Assembly (NCBI GenBank): GCA_037355855.1 | Contig: CM074762.1 | Coordinates: forward strand, 620,001-684,000 | Reading direction: 5' to 3' | From: Pseudo-nitzschia pungens | Taxonomy: Eukaryota; Bacillariophyta; Bacillariophyceae; Bacillariales; Bacillariaceae | Length of the DNA: 64,000 bases | Shown here: positions 1-15,000 of the stretch, in pieces | Layout: every line of letters begins with the position of its first letter | How positions within the stretch are numbered: position 1 is the stretch's first letter | Position numbers and translations under genes: made by a program | Notes under the pieces: model-generated | Databases searched by the model: none | What the model was told of the DNA's origin: nothing | The model's input: only the letters and a program-made list of their open reading frames with translations

Positions 1-3000
1 GTGCGTCGCCAAGTGGAGGTCCATCTGGTAGCCCAAGTGGCTCTCCAAGTGTTGGTCCGTCTGCTAGTCCGAGTGCATCCCCAAGTGTATCACCTAGTGG
101 AACTCCAAGCAGCTCACCATCTGCATCACCAAGTGGAAGTTTCTATCCCAGCAGTGCACCTTCTGACAGCCCAACAAAGAGTTTGTCTCCAAGTGCTTCT
201 CCCAGTGGATCTCCTTCTGGTTCCCCAAGTGGAAGCCCTTCAGACGTGCCTTCTGTGAGTCCAAGCGGTGTTCCCTCTGGTAGTCCAAGCGCATCACCAA
301 GTGGTGTTCCATCTGCCAGTCCAAGCTCATCTCCCAGTGGTGGTCCATCTGCTAGTCCCAGTGCTTCTCCCTCTTACCAGCCGAGTTCATCCCCTAGTGC
401 ATCCCCCAGTGCTTCTCCATCCTCCAGTCCTTCTGCATCACCAAGTAGCATCCCAAGTGCTTCTCCTTCAGCATCCCCTTCTGTGTCCATGATGCCCACA
501 GACTTGCTACATGCCAGCTCCTGGAAAGGTTGTTGAGCAAATGTGTGTTGATAGTGAGAGTGTTGTTGATACTACTGTTGGAATGCCTGAAGGTGCTCTT
601 GTTATCAGCAAGCAGGATGGTTCCAAGGTGGAGTTCACTGTGAGCCTTGCTTGGGCTGGTGCATCGGGCATGGCAGTTTTGTCTCAAGACTCAGACCTGG
701 AATCAAGTTGTACAGTGATGGGCAATGTTGGTTATGGTTACTCTGAGAAGTTTGTAGGAGGATGCATTGAAGGCATCACTAGTGTCACAGTTGTGGCATA
801 CATGGATGAAGGATTTGACCCTGAAGAGTGTGAAGCCTGCAATGCTGGTGATCTTGAAGCGATGGGAGGAGAGTATTCATTCTGTGCCTACAGGATTGAG
901 ATTCCTTGTGAGTCAATCAGTGTTGAATGTGGGGAGCCAAGTACACCACCAAGTGGAAGTTTCTATCCCAGCAGTGCACCTTCGGACAGCCCGACAAAGA
1001 GTTCATCTCCAAGTGCTTCACCGAGTGGATCTCCATCTGTTTCACCTAGTGGAAGCCCCTCTGGCAGTCCCAGCCATTCTCCCTCAGGCAGTCCCTCTGT
1101 CAGTCCAAGTGGTGGACCGTCTGGTAGTCCAAGCGCATCACCAAGTGGTGTTCCATCTGCCAGTCCCAGTGCATGGCCAAGTGGTGTTCCATCTGCCAGT
1201 CCGAGTGCTTCTCCATCTGGTTTGCCTAGTGCATCCCCCAGTTCTTCGCCATCTTTGAGTCCTTCTGCATCTCCAAGCTGGAAGTCCAAGCAGCTCTACC
1301 ATCTGAATCACCAAGTGGAAGTTTCTATCCCAGCAGTGCACCTTCTGACAGCCCAACAAAGAGTTTGTCTCCAAGTGCTTCTCCCAGTGTATCTCCAAGC
1401 TCATCACCAAGTGTATCTCCATCTGGCTCACCAAGTGGCTCGCCGTCTGGCAGTCCGAGTGGTTCCCCCTCTGTTAGCCCGAGTGCGTCGCCAAGTGGAG
1501 GTCCATCTGGTAGCCCAAGTGGCTCTCCAAGTGTTGGTCCGTCTGCTAGTCCGAGTGCATCCCCAAGTGTATCACCTAGTGGAACTCCAAGCAGCTCACC
1601 ATCTGCATCACCAAGTGGAAGTTTCTATCCCAGCAGTGCACCTTCTGACAGCCCAACAAAGAGTTTGTCTCCAAGTGCTTCTCCCAGTGGATCTCCTTCT
1701 GGTTCCCCAAGTGGAAGCCCTTCAGACGTGCCTTCTGTGAGTCCAAGCGGTGTTCCCTCTGGTAGTCCAAGCGCATCACCAAGTGGTGTTCCATCTGCCA
1801 GTCCAAGCTCATCTCCCAGTGGTGGTCCATCTGCTAGTCCCAGTGCTTCTCCCTCTTACCAGCCGAGTTCATCCCCTAGTGCATCCCCCAGTGCTTCTCC
1901 ATCCTCCAGTCCTTCTGCATCACCAAGTAGCATCCCAAGTGCTTCTCCTTCAGCATCCCCTTCTGTGTCCATGATGCCCACAGACTTGCTACATGCCAGC
2001 TCCTGGAAAGGTTGTTGAGCAAATGTGTGTTGATAGTGAGAGTGTTGTTGATACTACTGTTGGAATGCCTGAAGGTGCTCTTGTTATCAGCAAGCAGGAT
2101 GGTTCCAAGGTGGAGTTCACTGTGAGCCTTGCTTGGGCTGGTGCATCGGGCATGGCAGTTTTGTCTCAAGACTCAGACCTGGAATCAAGTTGTACAGTGA
2201 TGGGCAATGTTGGTTATGGTTACTCTGAGAAGTTTGTAGGAGGATGCATTGAAGGCATCACTAGTGTCACAGTTGTGGCATACATGGATGAAGGATTTGA
2301 CCCTGAAGAGTGTGAAGCCTGCAATGCTGGTGATCTTGAAGCGATGGGAGGAGAGTATTCATTCTGTGCCTACAGGATTGAGATTCCTTGTGAGTCAATC
2401 AGTGTTGAATGTGGGGAGCCAAGTACACCACCAAGTGGAAGTTTCTATCCCAGCAGTGCACCTTCGGACAGCCCGACAAAGAGTTCATCTCCAAGTGCTT
2501 CACCGAGTGGATCTCCATCTGTTTCACCTAGTGGAAGCCCCTCTGGCAGTCCCAGCCATTCTCCCTCAGGCAGTCCCTCTGTCAGTCCAAGTGGTGGACC
2601 GTCTGGTAGTCCAAGCGCATCACCAAGTGGTGTTCCATCTGCCAGTCCCAGTGCATGCACCAAGTGGTGTTCCATCTGCCAGTCCGAGTGCTTCTCCATC
2701 TGGTTTGCCTAGTGCATCCCCCAGTTCTTCGCCATCTTTGAGTCCTTCTGCATCTCCAAGCGGAAGCTCCGAAGCAGCTCTCCATCTGAATCACCAAGTG
2801 GAAGTTTCTATCCCAGCAGTGCACCTTCTGACAGCCCAACAAAGAGTTTGTCTCCAAGTGCTTCTCCCAGTGTATCTCCAAGCTCATCACCAAGTGTATC
2901 TCCATCTGGCTCACCAAGTGGCTCGCCGTCTGGCAGTCCGAGTGGTTCCCCCTCTGTTAGCCCGAGTGCGTCGCCAAGTGGAGGTCCATCTGGTAGCCCA

Positions 3001-6000
3001 AGTGGCTCTCCAAGTGTTGGTCCGTCTGCTAGTCCGAGTGCATCCCCAAGTGTATCTCACCTAGTGGAACTCCAAGCAGCTCACCATCTGCATCACCAAG
3101 TGGAAGTTTCTATCCCAGCAGTGCACCTTCTGACAGCCCAACAAAGAGTTTGTCTCCAAGTGCTTCTCCCAGTGGATCTCCTTCTGGTTCCCCAAGTGGA
3201 AGCCCTTCAGACGTGCCTTCTGTGAGTCCAAGCGGTGGTCCCTCTGGTAGTCCAAGCGCATCACCAAGTGGTGTTCCATCTGCCAGTCCAAGCTCATCTC
3301 CCAGTGGTGGTCCATCTGCTAGTCCCAGTGCTTCTCCCTCTTACCAGCCGAGTTCATCCCCTAGTGCATCCCCCAGTGCTTCTCCATCCTCCAGTCCTTC
3401 TGCATCACCAAGTAGCATCCCAAGTGCTTCTCCTTCAGCATCCCCTTCTGTGTCCATGATGCCCACAGACTGCTACATGCCAGCTCCTGGAAAGGTTGTT
3501 GAGCAAATGTGTGTTGATAGTGAGAGTGTTGTTGATACTACTGTTGGAATGCCTGAAGGTGCTCTTGTTATCAGCAAGCAGGATGGTTCCAAGGTGGAGT
3601 TCACTGTGAGCCTTGCTTGGGCTGGTGCATCGGGCATGGCAGTTTTGTCTCAAGACTCAGACCTGGAATCAAGTTGTACAGTGATGGGCAATGTTGGTTA
3701 TGGTTACTCTGAGAAGTTTGTAGGAGGATGCATTGAAGGCATCACTAGTGTCACAGTTGTGGCATACATGGATGAAGGATTTGACCCTGAAGAGTGTGAA
3801 GCCTGCAATGCTGGTGATCTTGAAGCGATGGGAGGAGAGTATTCATTCTGTGCCTACAGGATTGAGATTCCTTGTGAGTCAATCAGTGTTGAATGTGGGG
3901 AGCCAAGTACACCACCAAGTGGAAGTTTCTATCCCAGCAGTGCACCTTCGGACAGCCCGACAAAGAGTTCATCTCCAAGTGCTTCACCGAGTGGATCTCC
4001 ATCTGTTTCACCTAGTGGAAGCCCCTCTGGCAGTCCCAGCCATTCTCCCTCAGGCAGTCCCTCTGTCAGTCCAAGTGGTGGACCGTCTGGTAGTCCAAGC
4101 GCATCACCAAGTGGTGTTCCATCTGCCAGTCCCAGTGCATGGCCAAGTGGTGTTCCATCTGCCAGTCCGAGTGCTTCTCCATCTGGTTTGCCTAGTGCAT
4201 CCCCCAGTTCTTCGCCATCTTTGAGTCCTTCTGCATCTCCAAGCGGAAGTCCAAGCAGCTCACCATCTGAATCACCAAGTGGAAGTTTCTATCCCAGCAG
4301 TGCACCTTCTGACAGCCCAACAAAGAGTTTGTCTCCAAGTGCTTCTCCCAGTGTATCTCCAAGCTCATCACCAAGTGTATCTCCATCTGGCTCACCAAGT
4401 GGCTCGCCGTCTGGCAGTCCGAGTGGTTCCCCCTCTGTTAGCCCGAGTGCGTCGCCAAGTGGAGGTCCATCTGGTAGCCCAAGTGGCTCTCCAAGTGTTG
4501 GTCCGTCTGCTAGTCCGAGTGCATCCCCAAGTGTATCACCTAGTGGAACTCCAAGCAGCTCACCATCTGCATCACCAAGTGGAAGTTTCTATCCCAGCAG
4601 TGCACCTTCTGACAGCCCAACAAAGAGTTTGTCTCCAAGTGCTTCTCCCAGTGGATCTCCTTCTGGTTCCCCAAGTGGAAGCCCTTCAGACGTGCCTTCT
4701 GTGAGTCCAAGCGGTGTTCCCTCTGGTAGTCCAAGCGCATCACCAAGTGGTGTTCCATCTGCCAGTCCAAGCTCATCTCCCAGTGGTGGTCCATCTGCTA
4801 GTCCCAGTGCTTCTCCCTCTTACCAGCCGAGTTCATCCCCTAGTGCATCCCCCAGTGCTTCTCCATCCTCCAGTCCTTCTGCATCACCAAGTAGCATCCC
4901 AAGTGCTTCTCCTTCAGCATCCCCTTCTGTGTCCATGATGCCCACAGACTTGCTACATGCCAGCTCCTGGAAAGGTTGTTGAGCAAATGTGTGTTGATAG
5001 TGAGAGTGTTGTTGATACTACTGTTGGAATGCCTGAAGGTGCTCTTGTTATCAGCAAGCAGGATGGTTCCAAGGTGGAGTTCACTGTGAGCCTTGCTTGG
5101 GCTGGTGCATCGGGCATGGCAGTTTTGTCTCAAGACTCAGACCTGGAATCAAGTTGTACAGTGATGGGCAATGTTGGTTATGGTTACTCTGAGAAGTTTG
5201 TAGGAGGATGCATTGAAGGCATCACTAGTGTCACAGTTGTGGCATACATGGATGAAGGATTTGACCCTGAAGAGTGTGAAGCCTGCAATGCTGGTGATCT
5301 TGAAGCGATGGGAGGAGAGTATTCATTCTGTGCCTACAGGATTGAGATTCCTTGTGAGTCAATCAGTGTTGAATGTGGGGAGCCAAGTACACCACCAAGT
5401 GGAAGTTTCTATCCCAGCAGTGCACCTTCGGACAGCCCGACAAAGAGTTCATCTCCAAGTGCTTCACCGAGTGGATCTCCATCTGTTTCACCTAGTGGAA
5501 GCCCCTCTGGCAGTCCCAGCCATTCTCCCTCAGGCAGTCCCTCTGTCAGTCCAAGTGGTGGACCGTCTGGTAGTCCAAGCGCATCACCAAGTGGTGTTCC
5601 ATCTGCCAGTCCGAGTGCTTCTCCATCTGGTGTGCCTAGTGCATCCCCCAGTTCTTCGCCATCTTTGAGTCCTTCTGCATCTCCAAGCGGAAGTCCAAGC
5701 AGCTCACCATCTGCATCACCAAGTGGAAGTTTCTATCCCAGCAGTGCACCTTCTGACAGCCCAACAAAGAGTTTGTCTCCAAGTGCTTCTCCCAGTGGAT
5801 CTCCTTCTGGTTCCCCAAGTGGAAGCCCTTCAGATGTGCCTTCTGTGAGTCCAAGCGGTGTTCCCTCTGGTAGTCCAAGCGCATCACCAAGTGGTGTTCC
5901 ATCTGCCAGTCCAAGCTCATCTCCCAGTGGTGGTCCATCTGCTAGTCCCAGTGCTTCTCCCTCTTACCAGCCTAGTTCATCCCCTAGTGCATCCCCCAGT

Positions 6001-9000
6001 GCTTCTCCATCCTCCAGTCCTTCTGCATCACCAAGTAGCATCCCAAGTGCTTCTCCTTCAGCATCCCCTTCTGTGTCCATGATGCCCACAGATTGCTACA
6101 TGCCAGCTCCTGGAAAGGTTGTTGAGCAAATGTGTGTTGATAGTGAGAGTGTTGTTGATACTACTGTTGGAATGCCTGAAGGTGCTCTTGTTATCAGCAA
6201 GCAGGATGGTTCCAAGGTGGAGTTCACTGTGAGCCTTGCTTGGGCTGGTGCATCGGGCATGGCAGTTTTGTCTCAAGACTCAGATCTGGAATCAAGTTGT
6301 ACAGTGATGGGCAATGTTGGTTATGGATACTCTGAGAAGTTTGTAGGAGGATGCATTGAAGGCATCACTAGTGTCACAGTTGTGGCATACATGGATGAAG
6401 GATTTGACCCTGAAGAGTGTGAAGCCTGCAATGCTGGTGATCTTGAAGCGATGGGAGGAGAGTATTCATTCTGTGCCTACAGGATTGAGATTCCTTGTGA
6501 GTCAATCAGTGTTGAATGTGGGGAGCCAAGTACACCACCAAGTGGAAGTTTCTATCCCAGCAGTGCACCTTCGGACAGCCCGACAAAGAGTTCATCTCCA
6601 AGTGCTTCACCGAGTGGATCTCCATCTGTTTCACCTAGTGGAAGCCCCTCTGGCAGTCCCAGCCATTCTCCCTCAGGCAGTCCCTCTGTCAGTCCAAGTG
6701 GTGGACCGTCTGGTAGTCCAAGCGCATCACCAAGTGGTGTTCCATCTGCCAGTCCCAGTGCATCACCAAGTGGTATTCCATCTGCCAGTCCGAGTGCTTC
6801 TCCATCTGGTTTGCCTAGTGCATCCCCCAGTTCTTCGCCATCTTTGAGTCCTTCTGCATCTCCAAGCGGAAGTCCAAGCAGCTCACCATCTGAATCACCA
6901 AGTGGAAGTTTCTATCCCAGCAGTGCACCTTCTGACAGCCCAACAAAGAGTTTGTCTCCAAGTGCTTCTCCCAGTGTATCTCCAAGCTCATCACCAAGTG
7001 TATCTCCATCTGGCTCACCAAGTGGCTCGCCGTCTGGCAGTCCGAGTGGTTCCCCCTCTGTTAGCCCGAGTGCGTCGCCAAGTGGAGGTCCATCTGGTAG
7101 CCCAAGTGGCTCTCCAAGTGTTGGTCCGTCTGCTAGTCCGAGTGCATCCCCAAGTGTATCACCTAGTGGAACTCCAAGCAGCTCACCATCTGCATCACCA
7201 AGTGGAAGTTTCTATCCCAGCAGTGCACCTTCTGACAGCCCAACAAAGAGTTTGTCTCCAAGTGCTTCTCCCAGTGGATCTCCTTCTGGTTCCCCAAGTG
7301 GAAGCCCTTCAGATGTGCCTTCTGTGAGTCCAAGCGGTGTTCCCTCTGGTAGTCCAAGCGCATCACCAAGTGGTGTTCCATCTGCCAGTCCAAGCTCATC
7401 TCCCAGTGGTGGTCCATCTGCTAGTCCCAGTGCTTCTCCCTCTTACCAGCCTAGTTCATCCCCTAGTGCATCCCCCAGTGCTTCTCCATCCTCCAGTCCT
7501 TCTGCATCACCAAGTAGCATCCCAAGTGCTTCTCCTTCAGCATCCCCTTCTGTGTCCATGATGCCCACAGATTGCTACATGCCAGCTCCTGGAAAGGTTG
7601 TTGAGCAAATGTGTGTTGATAGTGAGAGTGTTGTTGATACTACTGTTGGAATGCCTGAAGGTGCTCTTGTTATCAGCAAGCAGGATGGTTCCAAGGTGGA
7701 GTTCACTGTGAGCCTTGCTTGGGCTGGTGCATCGGGCATGGCAATTTTGTCTGAAAACAATGAGTGGGAATCAAGTTGTACAGTGATGGGCAATGTTGGT
7801 TATGGATACTCTGAGAAGTTTGTAGGAGGATGCATTGAAGGCATCACTAGTGTCACAGTTGTGGCATACATGGATGAAGGATTTGACCCTGAAGAGTGTG
7901 AAGCCTGCAATGCTGATGATCTTGAAGCGATGGGAGGAGAGTATTCATTCTGTGCCTACAGGATTGAGATTCCTTGTGAGTCAATCAGTGTTGAATGTGG
8001 GGAGCCAAGTACACCACCAAGTGGAAGTTTCTATCCCAGCAGTGCACCTTCGGACAGCCCGACAAAGAGTTCATCTCCAAGTGCTTCACCGAGTGGATCT
8101 CCATCTGTTTCACCTAGTGGAAGCCCCTCTGGCAGTCCCAGCCATTCTCCCTCAGGCAGTCCCTCTGTCAGTCCAAGTGGTGGACCGTCTGGTAGTCCAA
8201 GCGCATCACCAAGTGGTGTTCCATCTGCCAGTCCCAGTGCATGGCCAAGTGGTGTTCCATCTGCCAGTCCGAGTGCTTCTCCATCTGGTTTGCCTAGTGC
8301 ATCCCCCAGTTCTTCGCCATCTTTGAGTCCTTCTGCATCTCCAAGCGGAAGTCCAAGCAGCTCACCATCTGAATCACCAAGTGGAAGTTTCTATCCCAGC
8401 AGTGCACCTTCTGACAGCCCAACAAAGAGTTTGTCTCCAAGTGCTTCTCCCAGTGTATCTCCAAGCTCATCACCAAGTGTATCTCCATCTGGCTCACCAA
8501 GTGGCTCGCCGTCTGGCAGTCCGAGTGGTTCCCCCTCTGTTAGCCCGAGTGCGTCGCCAAGTGGAGGTCCATCTGGTAGCCCAAGTGGCTCTCCAAGTGT
8601 TGGTCCGTCTGCTAGTCCGAGTGCATCCCCAAGTGTATCACCTAGTGGAACTCCAAGCAGCTCACCATCTGCATCACCAAGTGGAAGTTTCTATCCCAGC
8701 AGTGCACCTTCTGACAGCCCAACAAAGAGTTTGTCTCCAAGTGGTTCTCCCAGTGGATCTCCTTCTGGTTCCCCAAGTGGAAGCCCTTCAGACGTGCCTT
8801 CTGTGAGTCCAAGCGGTGTTCCCTCTGGTAGTCCAAGCGCATCACCAAGTGGTGTTCCATCTGCCAGTCCAAGCTCATCTCCCAGTGGTGGTCCATCTGC
8901 TAGTCCCAGTGCTTCTCCCTCTTACCAGCCGAGTTCATCCCCTAGTGCATCCCCCAGTGCTTCTCCATCCTCCAGTCCTTCTGCATCACCAAGTAGCATC

Positions 9001-12000
9001 CCAAGTGCTTCTCCTTCAGCATCCCCTTCTGTGTCCATGATGCCCACAGATTGCTACATGCCAGCTCCTGGAAAGGTTGTTGAGCAAATGTGTGTTGATA
9101 GTGAGAGTGTTGTTGATACTACTGTTGGAATGCCTGAAGGTGCTCTTGTTATCAGCAAGCAGGATGGTTCCAAGGTGGAGTTCACTGTGAGCCTTGCTTG
9201 GGCTGGTGCATCGGGCATGGCAGTTTTGTCTCAAGACTCAGACCTGGAATCAAGTTGTACAGTGATGGGCAATGTTGGTTATGGTTACTCTGAGAAGTTT
9301 GTAGGAGGATGCATTGAAGGCATCACTAGTGTCACAGTTGTGGCATACATGGATGAAGGATTTGACCCTGAAGAGTGTGAAGCCTGCAATGCTGGTGATC
9401 TTGAAGCGATGGGAGGAGAGTATTCATTCTGTGCCTACAGGATTGAGATTCTTTGTGAGTCAATCAGTGTTGAATGTGGGGAGCCAAGTACACCACCAAG
9501 TGGAAGTTTCTATCCCAGCAGTGCACCTTCGGACAGCCCGACAAAGAGTTCATCTCCAAGTGCTTCACCGAGTGGATCTCCATCTGTTTCACCTAGTGGA
9601 AGCCCCTCTGGCAGTCCCAGCCGTTCTCCCTCAGGCAGTCCCTCTGTCAGTCCAAGTGGTGGACCGTCTGGTAGTCCAAGCGCATCACCAAGTGGTGTTC
9701 CATCTGCCAGTCCGAGTGCTTCTCCATCCGGTGTGCCTAGTGCATCCCCCAGTTCTTCGCCATCTTTGAGTCCTTCTGCATCTCCAAGTGGAACTCCGAG
9801 CAGCTCTCCATCTGAATCACCAAGTGGAAGTTTCTATCCCAGCAGTGCACCTTCTGACAGCCCAACAAAGAGTTTGTCTCCAAGTGCTTCTCCCAGTGTA
9901 TCTCCAAGCTCATCACCAAGTGTATCTCCATCTGGCTCACCAAGTGGCTCGCCGTCTGGCAGTCCGAGTGGTTCCCCCTCTGTTAGCCCGAGTGCGTCGC
10001 CAAGTGGAGGTCCATCTGGTAGCCCAAGTGGCTCTCCAAGTGTTGGTCCGTCTGCTAGTCCGAGTGCATCCCCAAGTGTATCTCCAACCGGAACTCCAAG
10101 CAGCTCACCATCTGCATCACCAAGTGGAAGTTTCTATCCCAGCAGTGCACCTTCTGACAGCCCAACAAAGAGTTTGTCTCCAAGTGCTTCTCCCAGTGGA
10201 TCTCCTTCTGGTTCCCCAAGTGGAAGCCCTTCAGATGTGCCTTCTGTGAGTCCAAGCGGTGTTCCCTCTGGTAGTCCAAGCGCATCACCAAGTGGTGTTC
10301 CATCTGCCAGTCCAAGCTCATCTCCCAGTGGTGGTCCATCTGCTAGTCCCAGTGCTTCTCCCTCTTACCAGCCGAGTTCATCCCCTAGTGCATCCCCCAG
10401 TGCTTCTCCATCCTCCAGTCCTTCTGCATCACCAAGTAGCATCCCAAGTGCTTCTCCTTCAGCATCCCCTTCTGTGTCCATGATGCCCACAGACTGCTAC
10501 ATGCCAGCTCCTGGAAAGGTTGTTGAGCAAATGTGTGTTGATAGTGAGAGTGTTGTTGATACTACTGTTGGAATGCCTGAAGGTGCTCTTGTTATCAGCA
10601 AGCAGGATGGTTCCAAGGTGGAGTTCACTGTGAGCCTTGCTTGGGCTGGTGCATCGGGCATGGCAGTTTTGTCTCAAGACTCAGACCTGGAATCAAGTTG
10701 TACAGTGATGGGCAATGTTGGTTATGGTTACTCTGAGAAATTTGTAGGAGGATGCATTGAAGGCATCACTAGTGTCACAGTTGTGGCATACATGGATGAA
10801 GGATTTGACCCTGAAGAGTGTGAAGCCTGTGATGCTGATGATCTTGAAGCGATGGGAGGAGGTAATGCATTCTGTGCCTACAGGATTGAGATTCCTTGTG
10901 AGTCAATCAGTGTTGAATGTGGGGAGCCAAGTACACCACCAAGTGGAAGTTTCTATCCCAGCAGTGCACCTTCGGACAGCCCGACAAAGAGTTCATCTCC
11001 AAGTGCTTCACCGAGTGGATCTCCATCTGTTTCACCTAGTGGAAGCCCCTCTGGCAGTCCCAGCCATTCTCCCTCAGGCAGTCCCTCTGTCAGTCCAAGT
11101 GGTGGACCGTCTGGTAGTCCAAGCGCATCACCAAGTGGTGTTCCATCTGCCAGTCCCAGTGCATGGCCAAGTGGTGTTCCATCTGCCAGTCCGAGTGCTT
11201 CTCCATCTGGTTTTCCTAGTGCATCCCCCAGTTCTTCGCCATCTTTGAGTCCTTCTGCATCTCCAAGTGGAACTCCGAGCAGCTCTCCATCTGAATCACC
11301 AAGTGGAAGTTTCTATCCCAGCAGTGCACCTTCTGACAGCCCAACAAAGAGTTTGTCTCCAAGTGGATCTCCATCTAGCTCACCAAGCTTCTCCCCGAGT
11401 GCATCTCCATCTAGCTCACCAAGCTCCTCCCCGAGTGCATCTCCATCTGGCTCACCAAGTGGTTCCCCCTCTGGCAGTCCAAGTGGTTCGCCAAGTGTTG
11501 GTCCGTCTGCTAGTCCGAGTGCATCCCCTAGTGTATCACCTAGTGGAACTCCAAGCAGCTCACCATCTGCATCACCAAGTGGAAGTTTCTATCCCAGCAG
11601 TGCACCTTCTGACAGCCCAACAAAGAGTTTGTCTCCAAGTGCTTCTCCCAGTGGATCTCCTTCTGGTTCCCCAAGTGGAAGCCCTTCAGACGTGCCTTCT
11701 GTGAGTCCAAGCGGTGTTCCCTCTGGTAGTCCAAGCGCATCACCAAGTGGTATTCCATCTGCCAGTCCGAGTGCTTCTCCATCTGGTTTGCCTAGTGCAT
11801 CCCCCAGTTCTTCGCCATCTTTGAGTCCTTCTGCATCTCCAAGTGGAACTCCGAGCAGCTCTCCATCTGAATCACCAAGTGGAAGTTTCTATCCCAGCAG
11901 TGCACCTTCTGACAGCCCAACAAAGAGTTTGTCTCCAAGTGCTTCTCCCAGTGTATCTCCAAGCTCATCACCAAGTGTATCTCCATCTAGCTCACCAAGC

Positions 12001-15000
12001 TCCTCCCCGAGTGCATCTCCATCTGGCTCACCAAGTGGTTCCCCCTCTGGTAGTCCAAGTGGTTCGCCAAGTGGAGGTCCGTCTGCTAGTCCGAGTGCAT
12101 CCCCAAGTGTATCACCTAGTGGAACTCCAAGCAGCTCACCATCTGCATCACCAAGTGGAAGTTTCTATCCCAGCAGTGCACCTTCTGACAGCCCAACAAA
12201 GAGTTTGTCTCCAAGTGAATCTCCATCTAGCTCACCAAGCTCCTCCCCGAGTGCATCTCCATCTAGCTCACCAAGCTCCTCCCCGAGTGCATCTCCATCT
12301 GGCTCACCAAGTGGTTCCCCCTCTGGTATTCCAAGTGGTTCGCCAAGTGTTGGTCCGTCTGCTACTCTGAGTGCATCCCCAAGTGTATCACCTAGTGGAA
12401 CTCCAAGCAGCTCTCCATCTGCATCACCAAGTGGAAGTTTCTATCCCAGCAGTGCACCTTCTGACAGCCCAACAAAGAGTTTGTCTCCAAGTGCTTCTCC
12501 CAGTGGATCTCCTTCTGGTTCCCCAAGTGGAAGCCCTTCAGACGTGCCTTCTGTGAGTCCAAGCGGTGTTCCCTCTGGTAGTCCAAGCGCATCACCAAGT
12601 GGTATTCCATCTGCCAGTCCGAGTGCTTCTCCATCTGGTTTGCCTAGTGCATCCCCCAGTTCTTCGCCATCTTTGAGTCCTTCTGCATCTCCAAGTGGAA
12701 CTCCGAGCAGCTCTCCATCTGAATCACCAAGTGGAAGTTTCTATCCCAGCAGTGCACCTTCTGACAGCCCAACAAAGAGTTTGTCTCCAAGTGCTTCTCC
12801 CAGTGTATCTCCAAGCTCATCACCAAGTGTATCTCCATCTAGCTCACCAAGCTCCTCCCCGAGTGCATCTCCATCTGGCTCACCAAGTGGTTCCCCCTCT
12901 GGTATTCCAAGTGGTTCGCCAAGTGTTGGTCCGTCTGCTAGTCCGAGTGCATCCCCAAGTGTATCACCTAGTGGAACTCCAAGCAGCTTTCCATCTGCAT
13001 CACCAAGTGGAAGTTTCTATCCCAGCAGTGCACCTTCTGACAGCCCAACAAAGAGTTTGTCTCCAAGTGCTTCTCCCAGTGGATCTCCTTCTGGTTCCCC
13101 AAGTGGAAGCCCTTCAGATGTGCCTTCTGTGAGTCCAAGCGGTGTTCCCTCTGGTAGTCCAAGCGCATCACCAAGTGGTGTTCCATCTGCCAGTCCAAGC
13201 TCATCTCCCAGTGGTGGTCCATCTGCTAGTCCCAGTGCTTCTCCCTCTTACCAGCCGAGTTCATCCCCTAGTGCATCCCCCAGTGCTTCTCCATCCTCCA
13301 GTCCTTCTGCATCACCAAGTAGCATCCCAAGTGCTTCTCCTTCAGCATCCCCTTCTGTGTCCATGATGCCCACAGACTGCTACATGCCAGCTCCTGGAAA
13401 GGTTGTTGAGCAAATGTGTGTTGATAGTGAGAGTGTTGTTGATACTACTGTTGGAATGCCTGAAGGTGCTCTTGTTATCAGCAAGCAGGATGGTTCCAAG
13501 GTGGAGTTCACTGTGAGCCTTGCTTGGGCTGGTGCATCGGGCATGGCAGTTTTGTCTCAAGACTCAGACCTGGAATCAAGTTGTACAGTGATGGGCAATG
13601 TTGGTTATGGTTACTCTGAGAAATTTGTAGGAGGATGCATTGAAGGCATCACTAGTGTCACAGTTGTGGCATACATGGATGAAGGATTTGACCCTGAAGA
13701 GTGTGAAGCCTGTGATGCTGATGATCTTGAAGCGATGGGAGGAGGTAATGCATTCTGTGCCTACAGGATTGAGATTCCTTGTGAGTCAATCAGTGTTGAA
13801 TGTGGGGAGCCAAGTACACCACCAAGTGGAAGTTTCTATCCCAGCAGTGCACCTTCGGACAGCCCGACAAAGAGTTCATCTCCAAGTGCTTCACCGAGTG
13901 GATCTCCATCTGTTTCACCTAGTGGAAGCCCCTCTGGCAGTCCCAGCCATTCTCCCTCAGGCAGTCCCTCTGTCAGTCCAAGTGGTGGACCGTCTGGTAG
14001 TCCAAGCGCATCACCAAGTGGTGTTCCATCTGCCAGTCCCAGTGCATGGCCAAGTGGTGTTCCATCTGCCAGTCCGAGTGCTTCTCCATCTGGTTTTCCT
14101 AGTGCATCCCCCAGTTCTTCGCCATCTTTGAGTCCTTCTGCATCTCCAAGTGGAACTCCGAGCAGCTCTCCATCTGAATCACCAAGTGGAAGTTTCTATC
14201 CCAGCAGTGCACCTTCTGACAGCCCAACAAAGAGTTTGTCTCCAAGTGGATCTCCATCTAGCTCACCAAGCTTCTCCCCGAGTGCATCTCCATCTAGCTC
14301 ACCAAGCTCCTCCCCGAGTGCATCTCCATCTGGCTCACCAAGTGGTTCCCCCTCTGGCAGTCCAAGTGGTTCGCCAAGTGTTGGTCCGTCTGCTAGTCCG
14401 AGTGCATCCCCTAGTGTATCACCTAGTGGAACTCCAAGCAGCTCACCATCTGCATCACCAAGTGGAAGTTTCTATCCCAGCAGTGCACCTTCTGACAGCC
14501 CAACAAAGAGTTTGTCTCCAAGTGCTTCTCCCAGTGGATCTCCTTCTGGTTCCCCAAGTGGAAGCCCTTCAGACGTGCCTTCTGTGAGTCCAAGCGGTGT
14601 TCCCTCTGGTAGTCCAAGCGCATCACCAAGTGGTATTCCATCTGCCAGTCCGAGTGCTTCTCCATCTGGTTTGCCTAGTGCATCCCCCAGTTCTTCGCCA
14701 TCTTTGAGTCCTTCTGCATCTCCAAGTGGAACTCCGAGCAGCTCTCCATCTGAATCACCAAGTGGAAGTTTCTATCCCAGCAGTGCACCTTCTGACAGCC
14801 CAACAAAGAGTTTGTCTCCAAGTGCTTCTCCCAGTGTATCTCCAAGCTCATCACCAAGTGTATCTCCATCTAGCTCACCAAGCTCCTCCCGGAGTGCATC
14901 TCCATCTGGCTCACCAAGTGGTTCCCCCTCTGGTAGTCCAAGTGGTTCGCCAAGTGGAGGTCCGTCTGCTAGTCCGAGTGCATCCCCAAGTGTATCACCT